Positions 45,278 through 54,521 of a DNA stretch of 64,000 bases are shown in pieces (within the stretch, counting starts at the first letter, position 1; every line of letters begins with the position of its first letter). Both the position numbers and the translations under genes were made by a program. A model generated the notes under the pieces. The model made no database searches and was not told the DNA's origin. It saw only the letters and a list, made by a program, of their open reading frames with translations. The DNA comes from Vibrio natriegens NBRC 15636 = ATCC 14048 = DSM 759 (GTDB lineage: Bacteria; Pseudomonadota; Gammaproteobacteria; Enterobacterales; Vibrionaceae), in NCBI RefSeq assembly GCF_035621455.1, contig NZ_CP141822.1, forward strand, positions 2,418,001 to 2,482,000. Reading direction: 5' to 3'.

Positions 45278-47626
45278 ATGCTGCAATCTGAAATTCTCTC
45301 GCTCGCGGAACGGCTCATCCCAGTCTATGGTTCTGTAGACTTTGATTTTGTCCTTGGCCAACTGACCGAGGACGCGCCACCTTCAGCCAAAATTTTGGTC
45401 AAGATAGAATTAAACCGATTAATGGCACCGTGCAAAAAAAGCATTGATTTACGCGGCCGTGTTAACGGGGAATGCAGAAAATACATATTTGATGGCATTC
45501 CACACTGGTTAGATGATGTTGCATTCAATGCCTATCACAAAAGCACCAGAAAGTATGGTGGCTATACCGAAGGCGTCTGGGAAACGCTTATTAGCACCCG
45601 GAATAATTTTCGAGTAATGGGCAAACAAGCTGTCGAAGAACATCACTCCTCCCTATCTGAGACTCAAAGCCCGTTTAGTGCCGTACCTATCCAATTAGGT
45701 TTTGACTTAAAGCGTCAGGAGAAGCGTTTAAAAGTCCAGTCACAAGTAGAAATACATCGTTCAAAAGGCCAACTGCTCCACGGTGTGAGCATTGATCTAT
45801 CCAGCTCTGGCGCAAAATTCAAAGTGCCCAGCGCCTTTAAATACAACCTTGGTGAAATCATTGAGGTGACTTTTACCGACTTTGCCAGTAAATCTCAATT
45901 AGCCGGAATAGAAAAGCCTCTGACTTATCGGATTCTGGCTGTTGAAGACTGCTACGAAAATGATGCCATTCGATATCTGAGAACCATTCTCCTAACCGAA
46001 ACCAATGTGATCGACAGAGTCATTGATGAAGTGCTAAATAGCGATGCGAAACGCACACGTCATGATAATCAGGATAAAATCATTCGGGCTCGTACGCGCG
46101 GATATGAGCATTTGGCTCTTAAACACACCAGCAACTTGCCGCTGTTCTTTCAAGGCAGCGAGCTCAAACTTGCCATGCTAACGCCGAATAATCAAAAGCT
46201 ATGGCAATACTGGCACGATGAACGCAACCAACAAGTTTTTGGGTCCCTGTTCCATGAAGAAAGAATGACATCGCTGATTACACCGGGAGTAAAAGGCACC
46301 ACTAACGTTCTCTATTCATTTACTCACGAGCACGATAACAAAACTTATTTCTATTCGATGCTGAGACCGGAAGCAACCAGAGAGCAACGCCAACTATTCT
46401 GGCATTTAGGAGCAAAGCGAAAAAGCTGGCGAGTGTTTCGCGTGTCTATCTTTGAACTTTCCGAGCAAGAAAAAGAGGAACTCGCTTCATTCTCTTCTGA
46501 GCTGGCAGAAACCTCGAATTTACTTACTCACGTGGGGATCTTGCAAGAAATCTCGGACGAAGCTTCAGGACAAGACTATCTGTTAACCGAAAAGCCTCGG
46601 TTGCCTTCAAACACCTTAAATGCGTTTCGACATCCGAGACGAATAACCGGCCAACCCAAAGGGATGTATTTTGATGCGCAATCTCGGCGTAAAGAGCCTC
46701 GATATCGATTTAAAACGCCACTCGCGTTAATGTCGGGGCAATTAAATAGTTCGGGATACAGTGTTGATATTTCGAAGCGAGGACTCGGAATTCAGCTAGA
46801 AACTCCAGCCTCCTTGCGCGCAGGTCAAGAGATCGCCATTAACTTTCGTGAACTGCAATTGTACGATAGTAACTTGCCGCTATCCGACGTGCCTTATCGA
46901 GTCGTGCGAGTCAGCCCCGATGGTCATAGAGTTCAATTGGTCATTGGTCAAAGCAGCAAAGCTCGTCGAGTGATCGCATTTCTTAATAAAGTCATTGAGC
47001 ATAATAAGAACAAGTTGGTTCAGCAGGCAGATGTGCTGCCAAGCCATGAGCTACTGGAGAGGCTGCATAGTACTATTCTTTCCAGAAGCCTTAGTTCTCC
47101 AATCTTCATTAGTAAAACGTCAACGGGGTCATTTAAAACACCAGTTATTGGTGTAAACCTGCCCTTGCCCAAACATGTTGAGATTTTTGCTCAGATTGGT
47201 CATGACAATAAGTTTATTCTGGATCCGATCTTTAAAGGTCGTACGAGCACTCTGATCGCAGACCTAATCAAACGTATAGAAGGCGTACAGGAAAAACACG
47301 AAGACATTTACATCAGCGCTTCAAAAATCGGTAACAAGGTTACTGGTATAGAGTCCAAGCTGCATCAGGATTTTAGCAGCCTGAAAGAGCGCATTCAGTT
47401 TATAAAAAAAGCGCGCATGATGGGCGATTTCTATGTTCTGCGTCTTTCTACCGCGCCTATTTTTGAACCCATGACCTCTCTACTGCAAAGAGACTTGAGT
47501 GAGTTAACTCAGTTTAGTGTGCATCAGGCAAGCAAACTAGAAAAGGAGCTCACTGCACTTATCGGTTACAGTGAGTTTGAAGACATCACGGAAGAAGTAC
47601 TCGTTAGGCTAGAGCTAACCGAATAA
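45278..47626 (+). CDS. Double PilZ-domain protein, probable c-di-GMP effector (PlzC-like)
   Basis: A 782-residue cytoplasmic protein with two PilZ domains. Each has both c-di-GMP-binding motifs: RQEKR (146-150) with DLSSSG about 30 residues later, and RKEPR (about 471-475) with DISKRG. Between and around them are helical regions of no recognised family, including an unusual C-terminal domain ending in a long helix. Neighbours (radA, serB, EF-G2 nearby) match those of VC2344, named plzC in V. cholerae. The ATG at 45278 has no strong ribosome site. Its partners are unknown; binding of c-di-GMP is inferred from the conserved motifs. Confidence 0.82.
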   Translation: MLQSEILSLAERLIPVYGSVDFDFVLGQLTEDAPPSAKILVKIELNRLMAPCKKSIDLRGRVNGECRKYIFDGIPHWLDDVAFNAYHKSTRKYGGYTEGVWETLISTRNNFRVMGKQAVEEHHSSLSETQSPFSAVPIQLGFDLKRQEKRLKVQSQVEIHRSKGQLLHGVSIDLSSSGAKFKVPSAFKYNLGEIIEVTFTDFASKSQLAGIEKPLTYRILAVEDCYENDAIRYLRTILLTETNVIDRVIDEVLNSDAKRTRHDNQDKIIRARTRGYEHLALKHTSNLPLFFQGSELKLAMLTPNNQKLWQYWHDERNQQVFGSLFHEERMTSLITPGVKGTTNVLYSFTHEHDNKTYFYSMLRPEATREQRQLFWHLGAKRKSWRVFRVSIFELSEQEKEELASFSSELAETSNLLTHVGILQEISDEASGQDYLLTEKPRLPSNTLNAFRHPRRITGQPKGMYFDAQSRRKEPRYRFKTPLALMSGQLNSSGYSVDISKRGLGIQLETPASLRAGQEIAINFRELQLYDSNLPLSDVPYRVVRVSPDGHRVQLVIGQSSKARRVIAFLNKVIEHNKNKLVQQADVLPSHELLERLHSTILSRSLSSPIFISKTSTGSFKTPVIGVNLPLPKHVEIFAQIGHDNKFILDPIFKGRTSTLIADLIKRIEGVQEKHEDIYISASKIGNKVTGIESKLHQDFSSLKERIQFIKKARMMGDFYVLRLSTAPIFEPMTSLLQRDLSELTQFSVHQASKLEKELTALIGYSEFEDITEEVLVRLELTE

Positions 47627-47627
47627 A

Positions 47628-47653
47628 AAACACCGCCCTGTTCGGCGGTGTTT
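47628..47653. terminator. Bidirectional terminator between the PilZ gene and serB
   Basis: Perfect 10-bp stem AAACACCGCC (47628-47637) with GGCGGTGTTT (47644-47653), starting 2 bases after the PilZ gene stop. Convergent serB ends at 47691 on the other side. Confidence 0.88.
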
Positions 47654-47690
47654 CAATATTGATGCAAGTCAGCTGTCTTTTACCAATAGG

Positions 47691-48671
47691 CTATGGCTTA
47701 GACTTCCAGCTAATTTTCTGTTGTTTAACCAGCGCCCCTGACAGGATACAAAGCACACCCCCCAAACCGGAGTAACGAATCGCAGATTGAGCCTGTGCCT
47801 CGACTTTCGGTTTCGCATGGTACGCTATACCCAAACCAGCAGCAGACATCATCACCAAATCATTCGCGCCGTCACCTACCGCAACCGTATTATGCTGCTC
47901 GATTTCGTACTCATCCGCTAATTCAACCAAGATATCGGATTTCACTTGCGCGTTGACGACGTCACCAAGCACTTTACCCGTGAGTTTTCCGTTGATGATT
48001 TCCAGCTTGTTCGAGCGAGCGAAATCTAACCCCACTTTATCTTTGATGTAATCAGAGAAGTAGTCGAAGCCACCAGAAGCAATCGCGGTTTTCCAACCCA
48101 ACGCTTTCATTGTTGCAATCAGTGCTTCAAAGTCTTGCATGAATGGAAGTTGCGAGCGTACTTGTTCAAGAATAGATTCGTCAGCACCTTTGAGTTTGCC
48201 AACTCGTTGACGAAGGCTCTGTTCAAAATCCAGTTCTCCTTGCATCGCACGTTCTGTAACTTCAGCGACTTCTTCACCAACACCAGCCAACTTCGCAATC
48301 TCATCAATGCATTCAATTTGAATGGCTGTCGAATCCATATCAAACACAATGAGTCCTGTAGTCGATAAATCAGGAACTTCATTGAGTGATGCGTAATCTA
48401 AGTTAAGGCTTTTTAAAATCGTTTCGTGTTGAGACGTAAGTTCACCTGACATCAATGCGACTTCGTACTGGCCCACCTTCCATGTTTCTAGGACCGGATT
48501 GTAAAAACCAGTATAAAAGTCAATGTCTTCAAAATGACGCGGTGAAAGGTAAGTAGAAAAAATAATCCAATTTGCTTTGGCTCTGTCCAACTGAGAGGCA
48601 AAGCGAGTTTCAGGCAGTCGATTTAAAAGTGTCGTATGTTTTCTTATAGGCAAGCTTTTTGACGCGTCCAT
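47691..48671 (-). CDS. serB: Phosphoserine phosphatase
   Basis: Last step of serine synthesis: dephosphorylates O-phosphoserine. The 326-residue protein has an N-terminal extension of about 105 residues with an ACT-like region, as in E. coli SerB, and a HAD core: motif I IVFDMDSTAIQIE with nucleophile Asp, ALGWKTAIASGGFDYFSDYI for motif II, and motif III VAVGDGANDLVMMSAAGLGIAYHAKP. It is divergent from ytjB, the same arrangement as in E. coli. Confidence 0.96.
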   Translation of the reverse strand: MDASKSLPIRKHTTLLNRLPETRFASQLDRAKANWIIFSTYLSPRHFEDIDFYTGFYNPVLETWKVGQYEVALMSGELTSQHETILKSLNLDYASLNEVPDLSTTGLIVFDMDSTAIQIECIDEIAKLAGVGEEVAEVTERAMQGELDFEQSLRQRVGKLKGADESILEQVRSQLPFMQDFEALIATMKALGWKTAIASGGFDYFSDYIKDKVGLDFARSNKLEIINGKLTGKVLGDVVNAQVKSDILVELADEYEIEQHNTVAVGDGANDLVMMSAAGLGIAYHAKPKVEAQAQSAIRYSGLGGVLCILSGALVKQQKISWKSKP

Positions 48672-48762
48672 GTATATAATCCTTGGTGACTTTGCTAAAA
48701 CGTTACCTCAACAAACTAAAAAGGCAAGTCTTTGTTTTATTTTAAATGGATGAGTAAAGAGC

Positions 48763-49368
48763 ATGAGTGAATCCTTGTTCTCAGTAAGGAATGCCCTACG
48801 AATTCTGGCGCTAATACTACTGTGTGTGATGCTATTTATCACGATAAAAAACAGTGTAGTGATCAGTAAGGGCAACGAAAAAATTCAAGCACATCAACTT
48901 GAGACACTCACCAAGGTTTTGATCTCGCAGGCATCTTTGTCTGCCAGTGAAATGATTGTGAACAATGATCAGGAGCGATTACTGCAGTTGACGAATCAAC
49001 TCGCACAAGATCGTCTGGTATTTGATGCAACCATCTATGATGCACAAGGCGTGCGCCTGGCCTCTAGTGAAGAAGCATTATCAGTACGAGAAGTTCTAGG
49101 ATTAGACACCCCACTGGCAACCGCTTCAATTGGTCGACAACAACTGGTTGAGCCTGTCATTGCTGACGGTTCTGTTGTCGGTTTTGTCCGAGTGACGTTC
49201 GAAACAGGCCGTGTTACCGCGATTTCTGACCACCACTATCGCAAAAGTGATCGCTACATGTACATGATGGTCTTGATGAGTTTTGTGTGTGGCATGCTGT
49301 TCATTATGATTTTACGCAGGCAACCAATTCGCAGAAAGAAGGCGGAAAACCTCCTGCTAACCAAATAA
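48763..49368 (+). CDS. ytjB: YtjB/Smp family membrane protein
   Basis: A 201-residue protein with two membrane segments (about 11-32 and 166-186) flanking a periplasmic domain, and a short basic tail RRQPIRRKKAENLL. This matches the YtjB (Smp, AhpA) family, encoded divergently from serB in enterobacteria and vibrios. The periplasmic part (FDATIYDAQGVRLASSEE, VVGFVRVTFETGR) looks like a degenerate PAS/Cache-type sensor. Its job is unknown. Confidence 0.82.
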   Translation: MSESLFSVRNALRILALILLCVMLFITIKNSVVISKGNEKIQAHQLETLTKVLISQASLSASEMIVNNDQERLLQLTNQLAQDRLVFDATIYDAQGVRLASSEEALSVREVLGLDTPLATASIGRQQLVEPVIADGSVVGFVRVTFETGRVTAISDHHYRKSDRYMYMMVLMSFVCGMLFIMILRRQPIRRKKAENLLLTK

Positions 49369-49393
49369 CTCACCGGTAATCAGAATTGAATAT

Positions 49394-49425
49394 AAAAACA
49401 GCCCGCATTGTGCGGGCTGTTTTTT
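49394..49425. terminator. Bidirectional terminator between ytjB and deoD
   Basis: A 13-bp stem AAAACAGCCCGCA with TGCGGGCTGTTTT around a 3-base loop, followed by T residues; A residues precede it. Serves ytjB and the end of the deo operon. Confidence 0.92.
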
Positions 49426-49451
49426 AGGTACTTAGTTGCGATTACTGGGGC

Positions 49452-50171
49452 TTACTCTTTATCACCAAGTAATACCGAATCCAGTGCAATCAGCATCATG
49501 TCGTTGAACGTGGTTTGACGCTCATCTGAAGTGGTTTGCTCGCCAGTTTTGATGTGGTCAGAAACCGTACAGATAGTTAGTGCTTTAGCACCGTATTCTG
49601 CTGCTACGCCGTAAATACCAGCCGCTTCCATTTCAACACCCACAATACCGTACTTGTCCATTACATCGAACATTTCTGGATCAGGCGTGTAGAAAAGCTC
49701 TGCAGAGAAAAGGTTACCCACTTTCACATCAATGCCACGTGCTTTTGCTGCGTCTTCTGCGGCACGAACCATTTTGTAATCAGCAATAGCAGCGAAGTCA
49801 TGGCCTTTAAAGCGAATGCGGTTTACTTTTGAATCCGTACACGCGCCCATACCGATCACAACATCACGTACTTTGATGTCTTCATTCACAGCGCCACAGC
49901 TGCCAACACGGATGATCTTTTTCACACCGAAGTCTTTGATAAGTTCAGTCGCGTAGATCGAACATGATGGGATGCCCATACCGTGGCCCATTACAGAGAT
50001 TTTGCGACCTTTGTATGTTCCTGTATAACCGAACATGTTGCGAACGTCACACACTTGAACAACGTCTTCAAGGAAAGTTTCTGCAATGTATTTTGCACGT
50101 AGCGGATCACCCGGCATCAGTACTACGTCTGCGAATGCACCCATTTCAGCATTGATATGTGGAGTTGCCAT
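49452..50171 (-). CDS. deoD: Purine-nucleoside phosphorylase
   Basis: Phosphorolysis of purine (deoxy)ribonucleosides to base and (deoxy)ribose-1-phosphate. 239 residues, the same as E. coli DeoD, and of the hexameric type: [31 protein letters not shown] at the N-terminus with the phosphate-binding GDPLRA loop, [25 protein letters not shown], and [31 protein letters not shown]. Last gene of the deo operon, 138 bases after deoB, with a hairpin in the gap. Confidence 0.97.
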   Translation of the reverse strand: MATPHINAEMGAFADVVLMPGDPLRAKYIAETFLEDVVQVCDVRNMFGYTGTYKGRKISVMGHGMGIPSCSIYATELIKDFGVKKIIRVGSCGAVNEDIKVRDVVIGMGACTDSKVNRIRFKGHDFAAIADYKMVRAAEDAAKARGIDVKVGNLFSAELFYTPDPEMFDVMDKYGIVGVEMEAAGIYGVAAEYGAKALTICTVSDHIKTGEQTTSDERQTTFNDMMLIALDSVLLGDKE

Positions 50172-50267
50172 TTTTTTCTCCTTAACCTTTCTCTAGCGCT
50201 CCGCGCTTAAGGCGCTGTCAGCCAGAGTCTTCTCATTTCCGACAAGCAGTACTTGTATACTGCAAAC

Positions 50268-50301
50268 CTAAAACCAGGAGCATTACGCTCCCAGTTTTTA
50301 G
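50268..50301 (-). terminator. Hairpin between deoB and deoD
   Basis: A stem formed by CTAAAACCAGGAGC (50268-50281) and GCTCCCAGTTTTTAG (50287-50301) with a loop of five bases and one or two mismatches. On the minus strand it ends in a short T-containing run, so it may attenuate transcription into deoD or stabilise the deoCAB mRNA. Confidence 0.5.
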
Positions 50302-50309
50302 TATCCCGA

Positions 50310-51530
50310 TTACAGGAAGTTCTTACCGTATTCCATTGGTGAAGTACCGAAGTAGCTCGCCAACGTTTGGCCGATATCTGCGAACGTTTCGCGGCGACCA
50401 AGAGAGCCAGCAGGCACTTTTTGACCGTAAACCAATACTGGGATGTGCTCACGAGTATGGTCTGTACCTGGCCATGTCGGGTCACAACCGTGGTCCGCGG
50501 TTAGGATAAGTACGTCGTCTTCATCCATCAGCTCTAGCACTTCGTTGATGCGACCATCAAAGTACTCAAGAGCCGAAGCGTAACCCGCCACATCACGACG
50601 GTGGCCATAAGCTGAATCGAAATCAACAAAGTTAGTGAATACGATGGTGTTATCACCTGCTTCTTTGATCTGCTCTAACGTAGCTTCGAACAATGCTGGG
50701 ATACCTGTTGCTTTCACTTTCTTAGTGATACCGCAGTTTGCGTAGATATCGGCAATCTTACCGATAGAAACAACATTGCCTTGCTTCTCTTCTACCAATT
50801 TTTGTAGAACAGTGGCTGATGGCGGCTCAACTGACAAGTCACGGCGGTTACCAGTACGTTCAAACTGACCTTTGCCCGGGCCAATGAATGGACGCGCAAT
50901 AACACGGCCAATGTTGTAATCAGCGAGCTCTTCACGAGCGATTTGGCAAAGATCTAATAGACGATCCAGGCCAAATGTCTCTTCGTGACACGCAATCTGG
51001 AATACCGAGTCTGCTGAAGTATAGAAGATAGGCAAACCTGTCTTCATGTGCTCTTCACCCAAATCATCCAATACTTGAGTACCAGAAGCATGGCAGTTAC
51101 CTAAGTAGCCATCTAAGCCAGCACGCTCAAGGATGCGATTCGTCAACTCTTCAGGAAAGCTGTTAGTTTTGTCACTAAAGTAGCCCCAATCAAATAAAAC
51201 AGGCACACCAGCAATTTCCCAGTGACCAGACGGAGTGTCTTTACCAGAAGACAGCTCAGCCGCGTGACCGTAAGCACCGATGATTTCTGCATCTGCGTCT
51301 AGACCAGGAGCAAAGCGACCTGTTGATTCTTTATGTGCCATCGCCAAACCAAGTTTAGATAGGTTTGGAAGACGAAGTGCACCTTGACGTTTGTCGTTAT
51401 CTGCTAAGCCTTTTTCACACTGGTCCGCAATATGACCTAGAGTGTCTGAACCTACATCACCAAATTCTTTAGCATCAGCCGTTTCACCGATACCGAATGA
51501 GTCTAGTACTAAAATAAATGCTCTTTTCAT
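50310..51530 (-). CDS. deoB: Phosphopentomutase
   Basis: Converts (deoxy)ribose-1-phosphate to the 5-phosphate. 406 residues (E. coli 407). Metal-binding residues of the alkaline-phosphatase superfamily are seen: [27 protein letters not shown] at the N-terminus, [18 protein letters not shown], and [32 protein letters not shown] with the DHG and H-T-R-E-H metal ligands. It lies between deoA and deoD. Confidence 0.97.
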   Translation of the reverse strand: MKRAFILVLDSFGIGETADAKEFGDVGSDTLGHIADQCEKGLADNDKRQGALRLPNLSKLGLAMAHKESTGRFAPGLDADAEIIGAYGHAAELSSGKDTPSGHWEIAGVPVLFDWGYFSDKTNSFPEELTNRILERAGLDGYLGNCHASGTQVLDDLGEEHMKTGLPIFYTSADSVFQIACHEETFGLDRLLDLCQIAREELADYNIGRVIARPFIGPGKGQFERTGNRRDLSVEPPSATVLQKLVEEKQGNVVSIGKIADIYANCGITKKVKATGIPALFEATLEQIKEAGDNTIVFTNFVDFDSAYGHRRDVAGYASALEYFDGRINEVLELMDEDDVLILTADHGCDPTWPGTDHTREHIPVLVYGQKVPAGSLGRRETFADIGQTLASYFGTSPMEYGKNFL

Positions 51531-51613
51531 TGCTCGTTCCTTAGGCCCACTCGGCGAATAAGTATGGTTGAGTAGGCCTTATGTAATTACTTAATCAGTT
51601 AGGGTCTGGTGAC

Positions 51614-52942
51614 CTAGATATCTTCTGCACGAATCTGACGGTAAACCTCTGGGGTTGGTGTGTATTCACCACCTACTTTGATTGCACTGCGTAGTGCTTT
51701 TGCCGCTTCTTCCCACTGCTCTTCTGTACGAGCGTGGATAACAGCCAGAGGCTTATCACTATCAGCGACCTCACCCAAACGGATGAACTCATCAAAACCA
51801 ACCGCGTAGTCGATTTCATCCGTTGCAACACGGCGACCACCGCCCATCGCAACCACAGCCATACCGATAGCACGTGTGTCCATCGCAGAGACAATGCCTG
51901 TTTCCGTCGCATACACTGGCTTGATGATTTCTGCTTTTTCTAGGTAGTTTTCGTAGTTTGCTACGAAGTCTGCAGGGCCGCCTAAACCAGCAATCATCTT
52001 GCCGAAGCATTCTGCCGCTTTACCGTTGTCGAGCACTTCCATCAGTTTCGCACGTGCGTCATCTGTATTTTCTGCCAGCTTACCAAGCACCAACATTTCC
52101 GCACACGACGCCATTGTGACTTCAAGCAGACGTGGGTTTCGGTATTCACCAGTCAGGAAACGAACCGCTTCACGCACTTCAACCGCATTACCGGCTGAAG
52201 ACGCCAATACTTGGTTCATGTCTGTCAGGATTGCTGTTGTTTTAGTGCCAGCGCCATTTGCTACCGCCACGATAGATTTTGCTAGTTCTTCTGATGCTTC
52301 ATATGTTGGCATGAATGCACCCGAACCAACTTTTACGTCCATCACTAGAGATTCCAAGCCCGCAGCCAATTTCTTAGACAGAATCGAGGCCGTGATCAGA
52401 GAGATGTTATCAACAGTGGCGGTAATATCACGTGTTGCGTACACGCGCTTATCTGCCGGAGCGAGATCGCCCGTTTGGCCGATAATCGCAACGCCAGCGT
52501 CTTTCGTCACTTGACCAAATACGTCGTTAGTTGGCGTGATATTGTAGCCTGGGATTGACTCTAATTTATCGAGTGTACCGCCAGTATGACCAAGGCCACG
52601 GCCAGAGATCATTGGTACGAAGCCACCACACGCTGCCACCATTGGGCCAAGCATGAGGGAGGTCACATCACCCACGCCACCTGTAGAGTGCTTATCGACA
52701 ATAGGGCCGCCAAAGTTCATGTGGCTCCAGTCGATAACCATGCCTGAATCGCGCATTGCACAAGTCAGGGCAATACGCTCATCCATGGTCATTTCATTGA
52801 AGAAAATAGTCATAGCAAATGCCGCTATCTGACCTTCAGATACTGTGTTATTTGCTACGCCTTGAATAAAGAAGTTGATTTCGTCAGCAGAAAGAACTTC
52901 GCCGTCACGTTTTTTACGAATGATTTCTTGCGGTAAATACAT
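51614..52942 (-). CDS. deoA: Thymidine phosphorylase
   Basis: Phosphorolysis of thymidine and deoxyuridine to base and deoxyribose-1-phosphate. 442 residues (E. coli 440). The thymidine/pyrimidine phosphorylase signature [20 protein letters not shown] is at about residues 113-132, with the phosphate-site [13 protein letters not shown] upstream and [12 protein letters not shown] after. AGGC precedes the ATG. The gap to deoC (252 bases) is filled mainly by an ERIC-like palindrome. Confidence 0.97.
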   Translation of the reverse strand: MYLPQEIIRKKRDGEVLSADEINFFIQGVANNTVSEGQIAAFAMTIFFNEMTMDERIALTCAMRDSGMVIDWSHMNFGGPIVDKHSTGGVGDVTSLMLGPMVAACGGFVPMISGRGLGHTGGTLDKLESIPGYNITPTNDVFGQVTKDAGVAIIGQTGDLAPADKRVYATRDITATVDNISLITASILSKKLAAGLESLVMDVKVGSGAFMPTYEASEELAKSIVAVANGAGTKTTAILTDMNQVLASSAGNAVEVREAVRFLTGEYRNPRLLEVTMASCAEMLVLGKLAENTDDARAKLMEVLDNGKAAECFGKMIAGLGGPADFVANYENYLEKAEIIKPVYATETGIVSAMDTRAIGMAVVAMGGGRRVATDEIDYAVGFDEFIRLGEVADSDKPLAVIHARTEEQWEEAAKALRSAIKVGGEYTPTPEVYRQIRAEDI

Positions 52943-53050
52943 TAGTGCCTCCCAAGCTCGATGAAAGCTGTGGTCAAAGTAGGACAGAGGTAAAACAGAG
53001 GGCGATGTTCCACCACCCTAAATTTAAAACAGACGTTAAGTTTTTATTCG

Positions 53051-53194
53051 TCATACCCTAAATAGTTGGCGTTGCAGCTAGGCGACAAGTAAGTTCAGCC
53101 CTATGAGCATAGGTTTTCTATGTGATTAGGGCGGCCGGCGCTCCGGTGAACTTACACAGTCAACAACGCTGCAGCGTCAAATATGACGGGTATG
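53051..53194. repeat. ERIC-like long imperfect palindrome between deoC and deoA
   Basis: About 144 bases that fold on themselves almost along their whole length. Outer ends share CATACCC (53052-53058; its complement GGGTATG at 53188-53194). Inner pairs are GTTGCAGC with GCTGCAGC, AAGTTCA with TGAACTT, and GCCCTATGAGCATAG with CTATGTGATTAGGGC around a TTTT loop. Size, the intergenic site inside an operon and the ending TATGACGGGTATG resemble ERIC repeats, which are known in vibrios. It directly abuts the deoC stop and would be transcribed as a hairpin. Confidence 0.75.
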
Positions 53195-53971
53195 TTAGTA
53201 CGCTGTTGGATCAGCCGTTTCGTCTGTTACTTCTAATGTATTTAACAGGTTAGTTAGCAGGCTTGATGCACCGAAACGGTAGTGACGAGCATCAACCCAG
53301 TTATCACCTAAGATTTCATCTGCCATTGCCAGATAAGCCGCTGCGTCTTCTGCAGTACGCACACCACCAGCAGGTTTGAAACCTACTGTTTCTGCTACAC
53401 CCATATCACGAATTACTTCTAGCATCATTCGAGCGTATTCTGGTGTTGCGTTCACAGGCACTTTACCTGTTGAAGTTTTAATAAAGTCTGCACCCGCTTC
53501 GATACAGATTTGTGAAGCTTTTTTGATTAGCGCTTCTTCTTTTAGTTCACCCGTTTCGATGATCACTTTAAGAAGAATGTCACCACAAGCTTCTTTACAT
53601 TGCTTAACCAGTTCAAAGCCCACTTTCTCATCGCCCGCCATTAGTGCACGGTATGGGAACACTACGTCAACTTCGTCTGCACCGTAAGCAACCGCTGCTT
53701 TAGTTTCAGCAACTGCGATCTCGATGTCGTCGTTTCCGTGTGGGAAGTTAGTCACGGTAGCAATGCGAACTTCTGGTGTGCCTTGCTCACGAAGTGTCTT
53801 CTTAGCAATAGGAATAAAGCGAGGGTAAATACAGATTGCAGCCGTGTTGCCTACTGCTGTTTTCGCGTCATGACATAGTGAGATCACTTTTGCATCAGTG
53901 TCGTCATCATTCAGCGTAGTTAGATCCATAAGTTTTAGTGCACGTAGTGCTGCTGCTTTTAAATCGCTCAT
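53195..53971 (-). CDS. deoC: Deoxyribose-phosphate aldolase
   Basis: Cleaves deoxyribose-5-phosphate to acetaldehyde and glyceraldehyde-3-phosphate. 258 residues (E. coli 259). The class I aldolase Schiff-base lysine is in [22 protein letters not shown] (Lys of the TSTGK motif at about 167), and the other catalytic lysine in [18 protein letters not shown]. The [14 protein letters not shown] segment is also typical. First gene of deoCABD. Confidence 0.97.
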   Translation of the reverse strand: MSDLKAAALRALKLMDLTTLNDDDTDAKVISLCHDAKTAVGNTAAICIYPRFIPIAKKTLREQGTPEVRIATVTNFPHGNDDIEIAVAETKAAVAYGADEVDVVFPYRALMAGDEKVGFELVKQCKEACGDILLKVIIETGELKEEALIKKASQICIEAGADFIKTSTGKVPVNATPEYARMMLEVIRDMGVAETVGFKPAGGVRTAEDAAAYLAMADEILGDNWVDARHYRFGASSLLTNLLNTLEVTDETADPTAY

Positions 53972-54521
53972 TTCTATCTCCGATCAATATTCAAAAAATT
54001 CACTACTCAGCCTTACATCGCAACTCTAACTATAATCAACGAGTTGAGATTGTGTAAAAAATGACTCAGCAGTCTATTTATGAACGGACTTGGTTCCATG
54101 AAGACTCGGCATATACAGCGAAAATTTCTTATGCCAATTGCTATCCTTGTCACCGCACAGTACCAATTTGGCCTATGGCACAACAATCTATGATTGCGGT
54201 GTCTTTAATATCATATCTCCCCAACAAAATGCCGTTGAGATCTAATATTTCAGGGTAATTCATTTACCCATCGATTAGGTTGTATCCACCTTGTGATGTC
54301 TACATTATAGATATTCATCGCAAAACTGTAGCACCAAATAGAGCGCAAACGGTTTGTATCTCAAAATTTCCAGGTTTCTATTCTCTAGTCCGTCAGTTAA
54401 GACCCCTTACATTTGACGCACTAAAAATTTTCAGCCCTGAAAACGAAAAAAGCCCCGCAGCAATTTCTTGCTACAGGGCATGATTTAATATGGCGTCTAT
54501 ATATTAAAAACCAGTTCTAAA
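53972..54521. other. Gap between nupC and deoC
   Basis: 550 bases. The right end carries the nupC terminator (54446-54480). The left 90 bases should hold the deoC promoter, but I see no clear CRP or CytR site. On the minus strand a short frame (54263 to 54150, 37 codons, starting MNYPEILDLNGILLG) looks protein-like but is isolated. The rest shows nothing I can name. Confidence 0.4.
54446..54480 (-). terminator. Terminator after nupC
   Basis: On the minus strand, a 12-bp stem (54479-54468 with 54463-54452, two mismatches) with a 4-base loop, followed by six T residues (54451-54446). It separates nupC from deoCABD, so deoC probably has its own promoter. Confidence 0.85.

Noticed and set aside
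50207..50485. 92-codon frame on the minus strand
   Set aside because: Runs out of frame through the end of deoB and the following hairpin; no support.
51999..52514. 171-codon open frame on the plus strand
   Set aside because: Antisense to deoA; a by-product of its codon use.
54061..54483. Two 65- to 67-codon frames between deoC and nupC on the plus strand
   Set aside because: Irregular composition, no ribosome sites, opposite to the direction of the operon.
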